Source of the DNA: JAAYUD01 sp963676865
GTDB lineage: Bacteria; Bacteroidota; Bacteroidia; Bacteroidales; Bacteroidaceae
NCBI GenBank assembly: GCA_963676865.2
Contig: CAXXSS010000001.1
Coordinates: 2,728,001 to 2,792,000 of the forward strand
Length of the DNA stretch: 64,000 bases
Reading direction: 5' to 3'
The notes below the pieces were generated by a model. The model made no database searches, was not told the DNA's origin, and saw only the letters and a list, made by a program, of their open reading frames with translations. Below are positions 35,714 through 44,013 of the stretch, one piece after another (the stretch's first letter is position 1; each line of letters opens with the position of its first letter). Made by a program: the position numbers and the translations under genes.

Positions 35714-36670
35714 TTATTCATAGATAGAAACGACGTTTCCCTCTATTTTGTATTTCAACAAATAAGTAGAACTTAATACTTGCAGGATATTTTCGAGTGA
35801 TTTATTACGTATTGTTCCCGAAAATTTGATGTTTTTCAAGTTCTTATTTTTTATTTCCACTTTCACATTATACATCCTTTCGATAGTTTTGGCTATAGAT
35901 TCCAATTCTTCCGAATTAAAGACTATCGAATTATAACGCCAATAGTTAGTCGCTTCTAAATCTTCAATTTTTGATTTTTGTAGTATATCCTTGTCGGTAT
36001 TGTATCTTGCAACATCCATAGGGGCTAATATGACGCTTTGTCGATGCGAGAAAACTTTTACTTTTCCATGTTCAAGTGTTGTTGTAACTTCTCTATCGGA
36101 AGCATATCCTTTAACATTGAACTGGGTTCCTAATGCTTCAATGTTTACCCCGTTGCAACGTATTATAAACTTTTTGTGCGGATTTTTTGTAACTTTAAAG
36201 AAAGCCTCACCAGAGAGAGTAATAATTCTGGCTGTAGTGTTATATTGGCTATCAAAGACTATTTTAGAATCTGAATTGAGCCAGAGCACTGTGCCATCAG
36301 GCAATTTCATCATCGCTTTCTGTCCTTTCTGAGCATATAAGTGATATAATTCATGGTACTTATTGAGCGGCGAAAAACTATGATTTAAATAATACACTGT
36401 AACTCCACTACATATTAATACGATTATTAAAGCTGCTATACCACTATAATATTTAATAGAATGGTGCCGCCGGATATTGTCGCTTTGATTGATATGGCTA
36501 TCAATATTGCGCCACATTTCTTCTCTATCAGTAGAATCTATTTCGCTAGCCGAAGTATTCCACATTTGCTTTAGCATTTCATCGCCAATATTTGAATCAT
36601 ATTTTTTAGAGAAAAGACGATTCTTACAATTGCCCAATACTTTTACTATATTTATATTTCTTATATCCAT
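35714..36670 (-). CDS. FecR-family anti-sigma factor
   Basis: The 318-residue protein has a cytoplasmic N-terminus (about 1-75), one transmembrane segment (about 76-98, YYSGIAALIIVLICSGVTVY), a periplasmic FecR domain (about 115-215, with LPDGTVLWLNSDSKI and GEAFFKVTKN) and a C-terminal DUF4974 domain (about 245-318). It holds the sigma factor inactive until the STN domain of the neighbouring SusC reports that substrate is present. It lies between the sigma and susC genes. Confidence 0.95.
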   Translation of the reverse strand: MDIRNINIVKVLGNCKNRLFSKKYDSNIGDEMLKQMWNTSASEIDSTDREEMWRNIDSHINQSDNIRRHHSIKYYSGIAALIIVLICSGVTVYYLNHSFSPLNKYHELYHLYAQKGQKAMMKLPDGTVLWLNSDSKIVFDSQYNTTARIITLSGEAFFKVTKNPHKKFIIRCNGVNIEALGTQFNVKGYASDREVTTTLEHGKVKVFSHRQSVILAPMDVARYNTDKDILQKSKIEDLEATNYWRYNSIVFNSEELESIAKTIERMYNVKVEIKNKNLKNIKFSGTIRNKSLENILQVLSSTYLLKYKIEGNVVSIYE

Positions 36671-36807
36671 TGTATCTCTTTAGATCATTTATTTGTTATT
36701 TACCGATTGAATATTTTCTACGACCTTACAATCTTAAATAGCCGAGAAACTGAGAATAGGATTACAACATTAACATTCTTTTTGCTTTTATCAATAAATA
36801 GGACTCT

Positions 36808-37341
36808 TTACAATGCAATTTTTACCTTCAAAAATTCTACTGTACGATGAATTTGTGTCGATACCGTTTTTTCCGAAATAGAAAGCTTTTGTGCTATTTC
36901 CTTATTACTCATGCCTTCACTCCAGCGCATCATAAAGATTCTACGGCGCGATTCGGGTAGCAAAGCCAATAGTGATAAAATTCTTTCTTCAATCATTTCT
37001 CTTGATAACTCATCATCAATAGAAGGCTCCACTTCTTTACTCTGCGTGTTCATTACGAAATCAAAATATCGATTATAAATGTTACGCGTTCGATTTTCTC
37101 TATAGAGTAAATTTTTAGCTATCGTAAAAATATAGTTACTTATTTCGCATGACGCATCAAGGTGTTCCTTCGCATTCCACAACTGCAGAAAAGTGTTTTG
37201 TGTAAGATCCTTAGATAAGTTGGTGTCATGTGTTAAGGTATATAAAAAGTTATACGTTTTTCCAACATATAAATTATATATCTTTTCAAACGACTTCCTA
37301 TCGCCAGAAATAAATAATTCAATGTCAGTGTTTTTGCACAT
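36808..37341 (-). CDS. ECF RNA polymerase sigma factor
   Basis: The 177-residue protein has sigma region 2 (about 20-85, KIYNLYVGKTYNFLYTLTHD and TQNTFLQLWNAKEHL) and region 4 (about 115-170, LPESRRRIFMMRWSEGMSNK with the following NKEIAQKLSISEKTVSTQIH helix-turn-helix). It is the extracytoplasmic-function type used in Bacteroides glycan loci and probably drives susC, susD and the following genes. No promoter was found close by; a TACATTTG -7-like box on the minus strand (37596 to 37589) would give a leader of about 240 bases. Confidence 0.95.
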   Translation of the reverse strand: MCKNTDIELFISGDRKSFEKIYNLYVGKTYNFLYTLTHDTNLSKDLTQNTFLQLWNAKEHLDASCEISNYIFTIAKNLLYRENRTRNIYNRYFDFVMNTQSKEVEPSIDDELSREMIEERILSLLALLPESRRRIFMMRWSEGMSNKEIAQKLSISEKTVSTQIHRTVEFLKVKIAL

Positions 37342-37756
37342 AAAATAATTAGAATTTTAAGAGTTAAAATAAAACGTCTTTTATCTTGGTAAGACATATA
37401 ATAATAGCCATTAATACAATGAATGGATTACATTTTTAACTTTGTTTATCTTTTTATTTGTGCTGTTTTTATCTAGGGATCACTGAATAGGGCTCATCTT
37501 GAATATTTCTAGATATTCTGATACTTTCTTATCCAGACATCAGTTACAGCCCATTATAGGGCACTATTTCCGTTACTCTCTCACCGCTCAAATGTAGATC
37601 GAATCAGTATTTTGTAAATCGTTGATATACAGCGAGAAATTCATAAGGACGAAAATAAAAGTTTGTATGTATAAACTTTTATTTTCGTCCTTATGAATTT
37701 TTATGTTCGTCCTTGTCATTTTTTGAAAGCTCAAGTTCGATTCCATGTATCTGTGG
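37342..37756. other. Gene-free region between the sigma gene and the IS element
   Basis: This is 415 bases of AT-rich DNA with no gene. It contains a possible -7 box for the sigma gene (37596 to 37589) and a near-perfect 64-base hairpin (37637-37700). Confidence 0.6.
37637..37700. repeat. Perfect 28-bp inverted repeat
   Basis: Arms at 37637-37664 and 37673-37700 are exact reverse complements over 28 bases, with an 8-base loop (GTATGTAT). Each arm contains CATAAGGACG or its complement, and a further CGTCCTT follows at 37708. The core ATAAGGACG is also in the dispersed hairpin repeats. It could be a terminator, a protein site or a small mobile repeat. Confidence 0.92.
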
Positions 37757-37863
37757 TGTACTGAATTTGGTTGACAGTTAAACACTAGTAAACCTAAGGG
37801 AGTTGACAATTACAATCATGTATACCTAAAGTAGTTGTCAACTCTGCAAAGTTAATCCTATTT

Positions 37864-38838
37864 TTATTGACAAACAAGTATTGTTTGTTCTTTATAGTTT
37901 GTTTTGTTCAGCTGATGCTTTAAAGCATCAGCTGAACAAAGTGGGTTTGGATGTTCTCCCGGGAGCATTTGCATCGGTGTTTTCATTGCCAGAGCTTGGT
38001 GCGGTCGTGCCCAATTGTAGAGATATATGGATCTGGCGACACCTTCCAAGGCTTCATCAAATGTTTTATTCTCATAATCGAAGAGCCATCCGTTCTTAAC
38101 GGTATTGTTCATCCTCTCGGCCAGTGCATTGTGCAAGGGGTCGCCCGTTTGCGTCATACTGATAGCGATTCCTCTTTCTTTGAGCTGTGACACATAACCT
38201 TTTGATGCATACTGCACACCTCGGTCGGAATGGTGGATAAGACCTGAAAGGTTGAATCCCTGACCTTTATAAAATCTGCACGCCATCATCAACGCTTTTG
38301 CCGGTCCTTCCGCTTCAAGAGTCCGAAAGAGGGCATATCCCACAATGATGCGGCTGAAGACATCCGTCAGCAGCGAAAGATAGGCAAATCCTTCTTTCGT
38401 GGATATATAAGTGATGTCACCCACCATCATGCGGCAAACACCACAGGCCACGTATTTAGGAGATGTGTTAAGCAAATCCGGATAGATCCGATATGGATGA
38501 TCGGAGTTGGTCGTACGAGGTCTGTAACGTCTGCGGCGCAGCATCATCCCGTTGGCCCGAAGGACATCGATAAATTGGTCGCGTCCTATCGTGAACTTTT
38601 CTCCGAACCGAGACTTACACAGACTGTAAAGCTCGCGGCAACCGCTTCGGGGAAGCTCCTGACGCAGAAATTGACAGTAATACGTGATGCTGCTTATAAG
38701 TACATCTTGTTCGGCATTTGTTTCTTTGTGCTTGTAGTACCCTTGTCGGGAAATGTCAAGCAGTCCGCAAAGGGCGGATATGGTATAACTCATACCTTTA
38801 CCCGCCTTTTGTGACAAGCAACCTACTACTTGACATCG
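37864..38838 (-). CDS. IS3-family transposase OrfB (DDE domain), made by frameshift
   Basis: This frame has no ATG near its start and is entered from orfA by -1 frameshifting at 38847-38841. It is open from there to 37864. From the first plausible internal start (TTG at 38817) it reads 317 residues. It carries the HTH_21-like N-terminal part (SGCRELYSLCKSRFGEKFTI) and the rve integrase core with the D-D-E residues in GDITYIS, IHHSDRGVQY and LAERMNNTVK. The product OrfAB would be the active transposase. The C-terminal end is unusual: its last residues are encoded across a 38-bp perfect palindrome. Confidence 0.9.
   Translation of the reverse strand, partial: RCQVVGCLSQKAGKGMSYTISALCGLLDISRQGYYKHKETNAEQDVLISSITYYCQFLRQELPRSGCRELYSLCKSRFGEKFTIGRDQFIDVLRANGMMLRRRRYRPRTTNSDHPYRIYPDLLNTSPKYVACGVCRMMVGDITYISTKEGFAYLSLLTDVFSRIIVGYALFRTLEAEGPAKALMMACRFYKGQGFNLSGLIHHSDRGVQYASKGYVSQLKERGIAISMTQTGDPLHNALAERMNNTVKNGWLFDYENKTFDEALEGVARSIYLYNWARPHQALAMKTPMQMLPGEHPNPLCSADALKHQLNKTNYKEQTILVCQ
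37903..37940. repeat. 38-bp perfect palindrome inside orfB
   Basis: The 19-mer TTTGTTCAGCTGATGCTTT (37903-37921) is followed at once by its exact reverse complement (37922-37940). It lies in the last codons of the transposase gene and encodes the stretch CSADALKHQLNK. It might be a transcription terminator, a translation modulator or part of the transposition site. Confidence 0.92.
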
Positions 38839-39215
38839 GAGTTTTTTCGTACCTTGATGTGATACTTCTCTTCAGCCAGGTCAATCATGCAATCATAAAC
38901 GTCACGGGCCATCTCTGCACGCTTCAGCTCAGATTCCAATTCCTTAATGCGCACTTTCAAAGAGGTGATGTCTTCTTCTGAAGAGACATCCTCTGTACCG
39001 GTTGTTACAGCTTTATCCTTCATATTTAATGGGAATGGTTTGTCTTCAAGCCCAAAGATACGAAGCCAATTCCGAATTGAACCTCTGGATATACCATTTT
39101 CTTTTTCAAGGGTATACTTACCCTTGCTTCCATGAAGGTAAGAGTTTAAAATCTCTAGACGAATCTGATCGTCAATCTTTTTATTATTTCTCATTTTTGA
39201 ATAAGTTTGTGTCAA
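38826..39215 (-). CDS. IS3-family OrfA with HTH domain
   Basis: The 129-residue protein has the helix-turn-helix of IS3 OrfA (KIDDQIRLEILNSYLHGSKG, then GISRGSIRNWLRIFGLED) and a coiled coil with leucine heptads (about 75-115, SLKVRIKELESELKRAEMARD). It binds the IS ends and, when translation shifts at the A6C heptamer in its last codons, is fused to the DDE domain. The start is just inside the right end of the element. Confidence 0.9.
   Translation of the reverse strand: MTQTYSKMRNNKKIDDQIRLEILNSYLHGSKGKYTLEKENGISRGSIRNWLRIFGLEDKPFPLNMKDKAVTTGTEDVSSEEDITSLKVRIKELESELKRAEMARDVYDCMIDLAEEKYHIKVRKNSDVK
38841..38847 (-). promoter_or_regulatory. A AAA AAC slippery heptamer for -1 frameshifting
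   Basis: In the orfA frame the codons read CGA AAA AAC, giving the canonical A AAA AAC heptamer five codons before the orfA stop. Slipping back one base enters the orfB frame, which stays open through KKLRCQVVGCLSQKAGKG into the known start of orfB. Confidence 0.9.
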
Positions 39216-39717
39216 CTTATTCAGTACATGTCAATCAATAAGTGCCACTTTGGTGTGGTTAAAATAGTACCAGAATATCGACGAATATTCACATTGAAAT
39301 ACGTTCTGAGAAACGGCATCAACATCACTACTTTAGATCAACGCAATCTTGTGTCAATGAGGATGTGCGTCTCGGGCTCATCAGTAAAACTAGAAGATTA
39401 AGTGACATAAGGAACTAAATGAATGGGATACATTCGTATGTGTACAAAACAGTTTCTCAGCTATCTGTAGCCTATCATTTAGACTCGTTCTAAGCAGAGG
39501 TCCGCTGAAAATAACATGTCTACAATATGCTCTTGGACTGATTTTTAGACCTTTTTCCGCTGGCGTTGTATACGGTGTGTCGTTAACCTGCTGTGGGATA
39601 GTGTATAATGGTGTCATACGGAGGTGGCAAAGGTTGAAATGCAGATGATTTCATGATCTTGGAATGCAGCAATTGACATGTACTCTTACCACCCAAAACC
39701 ACATATGGACCTAAATT

Positions 39718-39781
39718 CGGTGACGTCCATACGTTTTCAGAAAAACATATGGACGTCACCGAAAAAACTAACATACGACAA
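39718..39781 (+). repeat. Dispersed hairpin repeat, copy C (best-formed)
   Basis: CGGTGACGTCCATA and TATGGACGTCACCG form a perfect 14-bp stem over a 16-base loop containing GTTTT and AAAAC. The tail AAAAAACTAACATACGACAA follows. The same order is seen in copies B and D; this copy defines the consensus. Confidence 0.88.
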
Positions 39782-39915
39782 TTTCGTTGATGTCGCAGGC
39801 TCGAAAATCACGCTTTTTTTATGTGATGTGCTATTAATAATACTTATGTTCAGCCCCCTAGCTTTTAACGGTGAGCCGAAAAAGCAGTAAGAAATGGCAA
39901 TTTTGCCAAAAATAA

Positions 39916-39949
39916 ATAGCCGTATTTCCCTTTTGAGAAATACGGCTAT
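39916..39949 (-). terminator. Terminator after tRNA-Arg
   Basis: ATAGCCGTATTTC (39916-39928) pairs perfectly with GAAATACGGCTAT (39937-39949). On the minus strand the stem is followed by TTTATTTTTGG. It lies 14 bases past the tRNA 3' end. Confidence 0.8.
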
Positions 39950-39963
39950 GTTTATTGATTATG

Positions 39964-40036
39964 TGATCCGGGTGGGAGTCAAACCCACGACCTTCAGAAC
40001 CGGAATCTGACGCTCTATTCACTAAGCTACCGGACC
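39964..40036 (-). tRNA. tRNA-Arg (anticodon CCG)
   Basis: The minus strand folds as a 73-base tRNA. The acceptor stem GGTCCGG pairs with CCGGATC and the discriminator is A. The anticodon arm TCAGA-TTCCGGT-TCTGA has CCG in the middle, and the T-arm GTGGG-TTTGACT-CCCAC is intact. CCA is not encoded. The gene reads CGG codons. Confidence 0.95.
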
Positions 40037-40108
40037 AAAAACGCTGACAAAATTAGAAAAAATATAGGCTCTATCCTAATTATTCGGCGCTTTTTATGTA
40101 GCAAACTT

Positions 40109-41680
40109 TTAAAACTCGCTGGTGAAATGGAATTTGATGCGTTTAAAATCTTGCTGAGCCATTTGCAATACATAATTGGAGTCGGCAAGAAATACATCGC
40201 GTCCATCACGGTCTTTGGCCATATATTGGTATTTACGCTTTTTGAAAGCAGCAAGTTCTTCTAGATCGTCACTTTCTATCCAACAGGCTTTGTATAAGCT
40301 TAATGGTTCCCAACGGCATGATGCGTTGTACTCATTGAGTAGTCGATATTGAATTACTTCAAATTGCAATTGGCCTACTGTGCCGATAATTTTACGATTG
40401 TTGAATTGATTGACAAATAATTGAGCAACACCTTCGTCCATGAGTTGATCTACGCCTTTGGCCAATTGCTTTTGCTTCATCGGATCTTCGTTCTCAATGT
40501 ATTTGAACATTTCCGGCGAGAAGCTCGGTAGCCCTCTGAAGTGAAGTTGCTCTCCCTCGGTAAGCGTATCTCCTATTTTGAAAATGCCATTGTCTGGCAA
40601 TCCGATGATATCTCCCGCGTAAGCTTCGTCTATGGTCGTTTTGCGACGTGCCATAAATTGTGTGGGCGATGAAAAACGTACTGTCTTATCGTTGCGTATA
40701 TGTAGGTATGGAGCGTTTCGGATAAATTTACCCGAACAAATTTTGCAGAATGCGACACACGAACGGTGGTTCGGGTCAATATTTGCCATTATTTTGAAGA
40801 TGAAGCCTGTGAACTTAGGTTCTTCAGGATTAACAGTGCGTTCTAATGCTTGAACGGGGCGAGGTCTGGGAGCTATTTCGACAAAGCAGTCCAAGAGTTC
40901 TTGCACACCAAAATTGTTGAGCGCAGAACCGAAGAAAACGGGAGCTATGTCGGCCTTTAGGTAATCGTCTATCACAAATTCCGGATAGACGCCATCAACC
41001 AGCTCAAGATCGTTGCGCAATCTTTTAGCTTCGTCATGGCCTATGTGGTCATTCAACTCATCGCTATTCAAGTCTACCTCTACTTTTTCGGTAACTACTT
41101 GCTTGGATGGCTTGAAAAGGTTCAATTTATTTTCGTAAATATTGTATACTCCTTTGAAACGCAAGCCTTGTCCAATGGGCCAGGAGAGGGGTCGTACACT
41201 AATGAGGAGTTCTTTTTCGAGTTCGTCAAGCACGTCGAAAGGATCACGCCCTTCACGATCCATTTTGTTGATGAAGATAATGACCGGCGTATTTCTCATT
41301 CTACAAACTTCCATCAGTTTGCGAGTTTGTGCTTCAACACCCTTTGCTCCGTCAATCACGATGATAACGCTATCTACAGCGGTCAATGTGCGGAAAGTAT
41401 CTTCTGCAAAGTCTTGGTGACCGGGTGTATCCAGAATGTTGACTTTATAGTCTTTATAATCGAATTCCATAACGGAAGTAGAAACTGAAATACCACGTTG
41501 CTTTTCAATTTCCATCCAGTCGCTTGTAGCGGTTTTCTTGATTTTATGACTTTTTACGGCACCTGCTACTTGAATCTGACCACCAAAAAGCAATAACTTC
41601 TCGGTTAGGGTCGTTTTACCGGCATCGGGGTGCGATACGATAGCAAATGTTCTTCTTCTATCTATTTCGTTTATATCCAT
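40109..41680 (-). CDS. prfC: Peptide chain release factor 3
   Basis: This 523-residue GTPase removes RF1/RF2 from the ribosome after termination. The G-domain motifs are complete: SHPDAGKTTLTE (P-loop, near residue 16), DTPGHQDF, and NKMDREGRD. The length and the C-terminal RF3 domain (QFEVIQYRLLNEYNASCRWE) agree with RF3 rather than with EF-G. It is the last of four same-strand genes from LysE onward (34 bases after rfbD) and directly precedes tRNA-Arg. Confidence 0.97.
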   Translation of the reverse strand: MDINEIDRRRTFAIVSHPDAGKTTLTEKLLLFGGQIQVAGAVKSHKIKKTATSDWMEIEKQRGISVSTSVMEFDYKDYKVNILDTPGHQDFAEDTFRTLTAVDSVIIVIDGAKGVEAQTRKLMEVCRMRNTPVIIFINKMDREGRDPFDVLDELEKELLISVRPLSWPIGQGLRFKGVYNIYENKLNLFKPSKQVVTEKVEVDLNSDELNDHIGHDEAKRLRNDLELVDGVYPEFVIDDYLKADIAPVFFGSALNNFGVQELLDCFVEIAPRPRPVQALERTVNPEEPKFTGFIFKIMANIDPNHRSCVAFCKICSGKFIRNAPYLHIRNDKTVRFSSPTQFMARRKTTIDEAYAGDIIGLPDNGIFKIGDTLTEGEQLHFRGLPSFSPEMFKYIENEDPMKQKQLAKGVDQLMDEGVAQLFVNQFNNRKIIGTVGQLQFEVIQYRLLNEYNASCRWEPLSLYKACWIESDDLEELAAFKKRKYQYMAKDRDGRDVFLADSNYVLQMAQQDFKRIKFHFTSEF

Positions 41681-41714
41681 ATAAAATAATAAGATTGCGT
41701 ATAAAAATAGGTGG

Positions 41715-42572
41715 CTATTTCATTCTATTCAGGCAGTGTTGTAGGCTGTCTTCCCATTGGGGTATCTCTATGTTGTAAGTTGTTTTAATCTTTGTCTTGT
41801 CAAGTACGGAGTAGGGGGGACGGTATGCTATAGCTGGGTATTCATCGGTATGTACCGGACTAATTTTGCAAGTAGTTATACCTGCTGCACGATGAATGGC
41901 TTTTGCGAAGTCGTACCATGAACAGACGCCTTCATCCGAGAAATGGTAAATCCCTGGTATGGCACCTTTTTCTATAATATGGAAGATGGCTTGAGCTAAG
42001 TCGTGTCCGTAGGTTGGTGTCCCGATTTGATCGAATACGACATTCAGATTCTCTCGTTCTCTACCCAGTCGTAACATGGTCTTTACGAAGTTATTTCCAA
42101 AAGGAGAGTAAAGCCATGCGGTACGCAAAATGACGCACTGGTGACAAATGCTCATGGCATTGATTTCGCCTGCCAATTTCGATGCTCCGTATACCGATTT
42201 GGGGTGGCATTTATCGTCTTCTCTATATGGAACGTAGCTTCTACCATCGTATACATAGTCGGTAGAAACGTGTATTAAAGTTGCTCCAGCCGCCTCTGCG
42301 GCGTGTGCCAAATACTGTGGAGCCAGTCGGTTGAGCTTATCGCATAATAGGCGATTGGCATTGTCTTCGGCTTTGTCGACAGCAGTGAATGCCGCACAAT
42401 TGACGATAAACTTAATATCATTGTTGTTTGCAAAATCAATTACATTCTGTTCATCGCAGATATCCAGTTCCTGAATGTCTGTGAAAAAGTAGTTATGTTC
42501 AGGATGTTCTTTGGCGATTAGTCTGATTTCATTTCCTAATTGCCCATTGGACCCGGTTACTAAAATATTCAT
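41715..42572 (-). CDS. rfbD: dTDP-4-dehydrorhamnose reductase
   Basis: The 285-residue short-chain dehydrogenase has the NAD(P) motif GSNGQLGNE at the very N-terminus, the catalytic YxxxK as YGASK, STDYVYDG, and the substrate region RTAWLYSPFGNNFVKTM. It makes dTDP-L-rhamnose in the last step of that pathway, for surface polysaccharide. The rfbA, B and C partners are not in this window. It lies between DUF4924 and prfC with gaps of 16 and 34 bases. Confidence 0.94.
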   Translation of the reverse strand: MNILVTGSNGQLGNEIRLIAKEHPEHNYFFTDIQELDICDEQNVIDFANNNDIKFIVNCAAFTAVDKAEDNANRLLCDKLNRLAPQYLAHAAEAAGATLIHVSTDYVYDGRSYVPYREDDKCHPKSVYGASKLAGEINAMSICHQCVILRTAWLYSPFGNNFVKTMLRLGRERENLNVVFDQIGTPTYGHDLAQAIFHIIEKGAIPGIYHFSDEGVCSWYDFAKAIHRAAGITTCKISPVHTDEYPAIAYRPPYSVLDKTKIKTTYNIEIPQWEDSLQHCLNRMK

Positions 42573-42588
42573 CTTCTAATTTATAAAA

Positions 42589-43134
42589 CTACCATTCAAT
42601 TTCGTTTTTGCTATCTTTATCATAATAATTGGCAAGCATGGACAAAAAGTTACTGATAGCGTCGATCGCTTTTTGTGTTTCTTCTGTGATCTCTTTCTTT
42701 TGTAGGCGCAGTAACAATATTCCATACATAGCTTCGAAGCAAGTTTCAATTTCTGACTCTTGTTTTTGACTGTTCTTTTTTCGAAGCTCTACGATGAAAG
42801 GTAATGCTTTATAGTATGCTGCGTGATAAAAAGGAAATTGAGTTGTCGCCAATAGATTGCCATGAAGCTCTTCCAGTTCTAATATAACATTCTTATTGAT
42901 TTGCAGATGTCCTTTCTCGTTGACACCTTCGGCACGCATCATGTTTATGAGGTTGTCATACCATTCAATCAAACTCTCTTTTTCCGTTTCGTTGAGATTG
43001 AAGCTTGATATCACATTATCCGTCATCTTATCAATGTCGCAACTGTTAGCCCTTATAAGGTCTTCTATTTGCCACATATAAATAAGATATTCCGCAATGT
43101 TTTTTTCTTTCAATTTGTCTGCTATCTGTTTCAT
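42589..43134 (-). CDS. DUF4924-family protein
   Basis: The 181-residue, all-helical soluble protein fits the DUF4924 family, which is typical of Bacteroidetes and has no known function. Landmarks are the N-terminal IAEYLIYMWQIEDLIRA and the middle FYHAAYYKALPFIVELR. It is placed between the LysE-family transporter (10 bases) and rfbD (16 bases) and is probably co-transcribed with them. Confidence 0.85.
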   Translation of the reverse strand: MKQIADKLKEKNIAEYLIYMWQIEDLIRANSCDIDKMTDNVISSFNLNETEKESLIEWYDNLINMMRAEGVNEKGHLQINKNVILELEELHGNLLATTQFPFYHAAYYKALPFIVELRKKNSQKQESEIETCFEAMYGILLLRLQKKEITEETQKAIDAISNFLSMLANYYDKDSKNEIEW

Positions 43135-43144
43135 TTTTCTTTTC

Positions 43145-43804
43145 CTAATAGAGTGATTCTCCTAAAAGAGTGAATATTAAGCCAATAACAGAAAAGAGCA
43201 TGACAAGTATTCCAAATACACGATTGATAATCCAAATACCACGTAGATTAAAATGTTTCCGTACTTTATTAATCACAAAAGTGATGAGAAGCCACCATGC
43301 TATTGCTCCGATAGCAATAGCTACATAGCTTGTTACCGCATCGAAGAGGACTACTCCATGCTGCCCAACTGCAAAACGTGCAAAAAGGCCGATAAATAAG
43401 AATATGATAAGCGGATTGCTAAAACATACGACGAAAGCAGTAATGAAGTTGTGAATATAAGTGCCTTTCGGATTGTTTTGGTTGATGGGATGGAGAGATT
43501 TCACCGGATTGGTTCGGAAAGTGTAATAGCCGAATGCCAATAGCATAAGGCTACCCAATAGCTGCAAGATAAAAATATTCTTATTAATATAGTCAGTGAC
43601 GAAACTCATACCATATCCCGTAAGTAGTGCATAGCACATATCACTTAGCGTAGCTCCCAGTCCGGTGACAAAGCCGTACCAACGCCCTTTGTTAAGAGTG
43701 CGCTGAACGCATAATACGCCAACCGGTCCCATTGGGGCAGACACAACAACCCCAATGATGAAGCCTTTGAATATGATATCTAATATCGTTTCAATCTGAA
43801 TCAT
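43145..43804 (-). CDS. LysE/RhtB-family amino acid exporter
   Basis: The 219-residue inner-membrane protein has six predicted transmembrane helices and the LysE-family N-terminal motif SAPMGPVGVLCVQRTL. Members export amino acids or related metabolites; the substrate here is unknown. It is the first gene of the likely LysE-DUF4924-rfbD-prfC operon. Confidence 0.9.
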   Translation of the reverse strand: MIQIETILDIIFKGFIIGVVVSAPMGPVGVLCVQRTLNKGRWYGFVTGLGATLSDMCYALLTGYGMSFVTDYINKNIFILQLLGSLMLLAFGYYTFRTNPVKSLHPINQNNPKGTYIHNFITAFVVCFSNPLIIFLFIGLFARFAVGQHGVVLFDAVTSYVAIAIGAIAWWLLITFVINKVRKHFNLRGIWIINRVFGILVMLFSVIGLIFTLLGESLY

Positions 43805-44013
43805 AGCGCAAATATCGAGCTTTTTTACGGAATCTTAGCTATCTATTAACTTTTTTTCCATACTTAATGCCGAAAATAGAATTAGATAACGAATGAATAA
43901 CGTTTTCTCATGGCAATGCCATTCCATAAACGCTAATTATGGTTTCATTTAAAATCGAGTATAGAAAAGTATTATCTGTATTTTCCTATACTCTACACTG
44001 TTTGTATTGATAT

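Larger units (their letters stand above)
37757..39228 (-). mobile_element. IS3-family (IS150-group-like) insertion sequence
   Basis: The element of about 1,472 bases has ends beginning TGTACTGAAT on both sides (37757 inward, and 39228 inward on the other strand). The copies then read TTGGTTGACA on the left and AAGTTGACA on the right. Further GTTGACA copies near the left end look like transposase sites. Inside are orfA and orfB joined by a -1 frameshift signal, and the reading frames are intact, so the element may be active. The flanking bases (TGG left, TGT right) do not give a clear target duplication. Confidence 0.88.
39229..39963. other. Degenerate region between the IS element and tRNA-Arg
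   Basis: These 735 bases hold no convincing gene. Several 60-80-codon frames on both strands have no recognisable domain. A copy of the dispersed hairpin repeat (39718-39781) and the tRNA terminator (39916-39949) are present. The location at the 3' end of a tRNA gene, with an IS beside it, is typical of a decayed integration site. Confidence 0.5.

Noticed and set aside
37752..39237. Wider IS boundaries with TG/CA ends a few bases outside those reported
   Set aside because: The reported ends both begin TGTACTGAAT, as expected for the IS150 group, and give the best match between the two inverted repeats. The wider choice aligns worse.
39207..39401. 64-codon plus-strand frame next to the IS element
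   Set aside because: It begins inside the right end of the IS and has no known domain. It is probably chance or a remnant.
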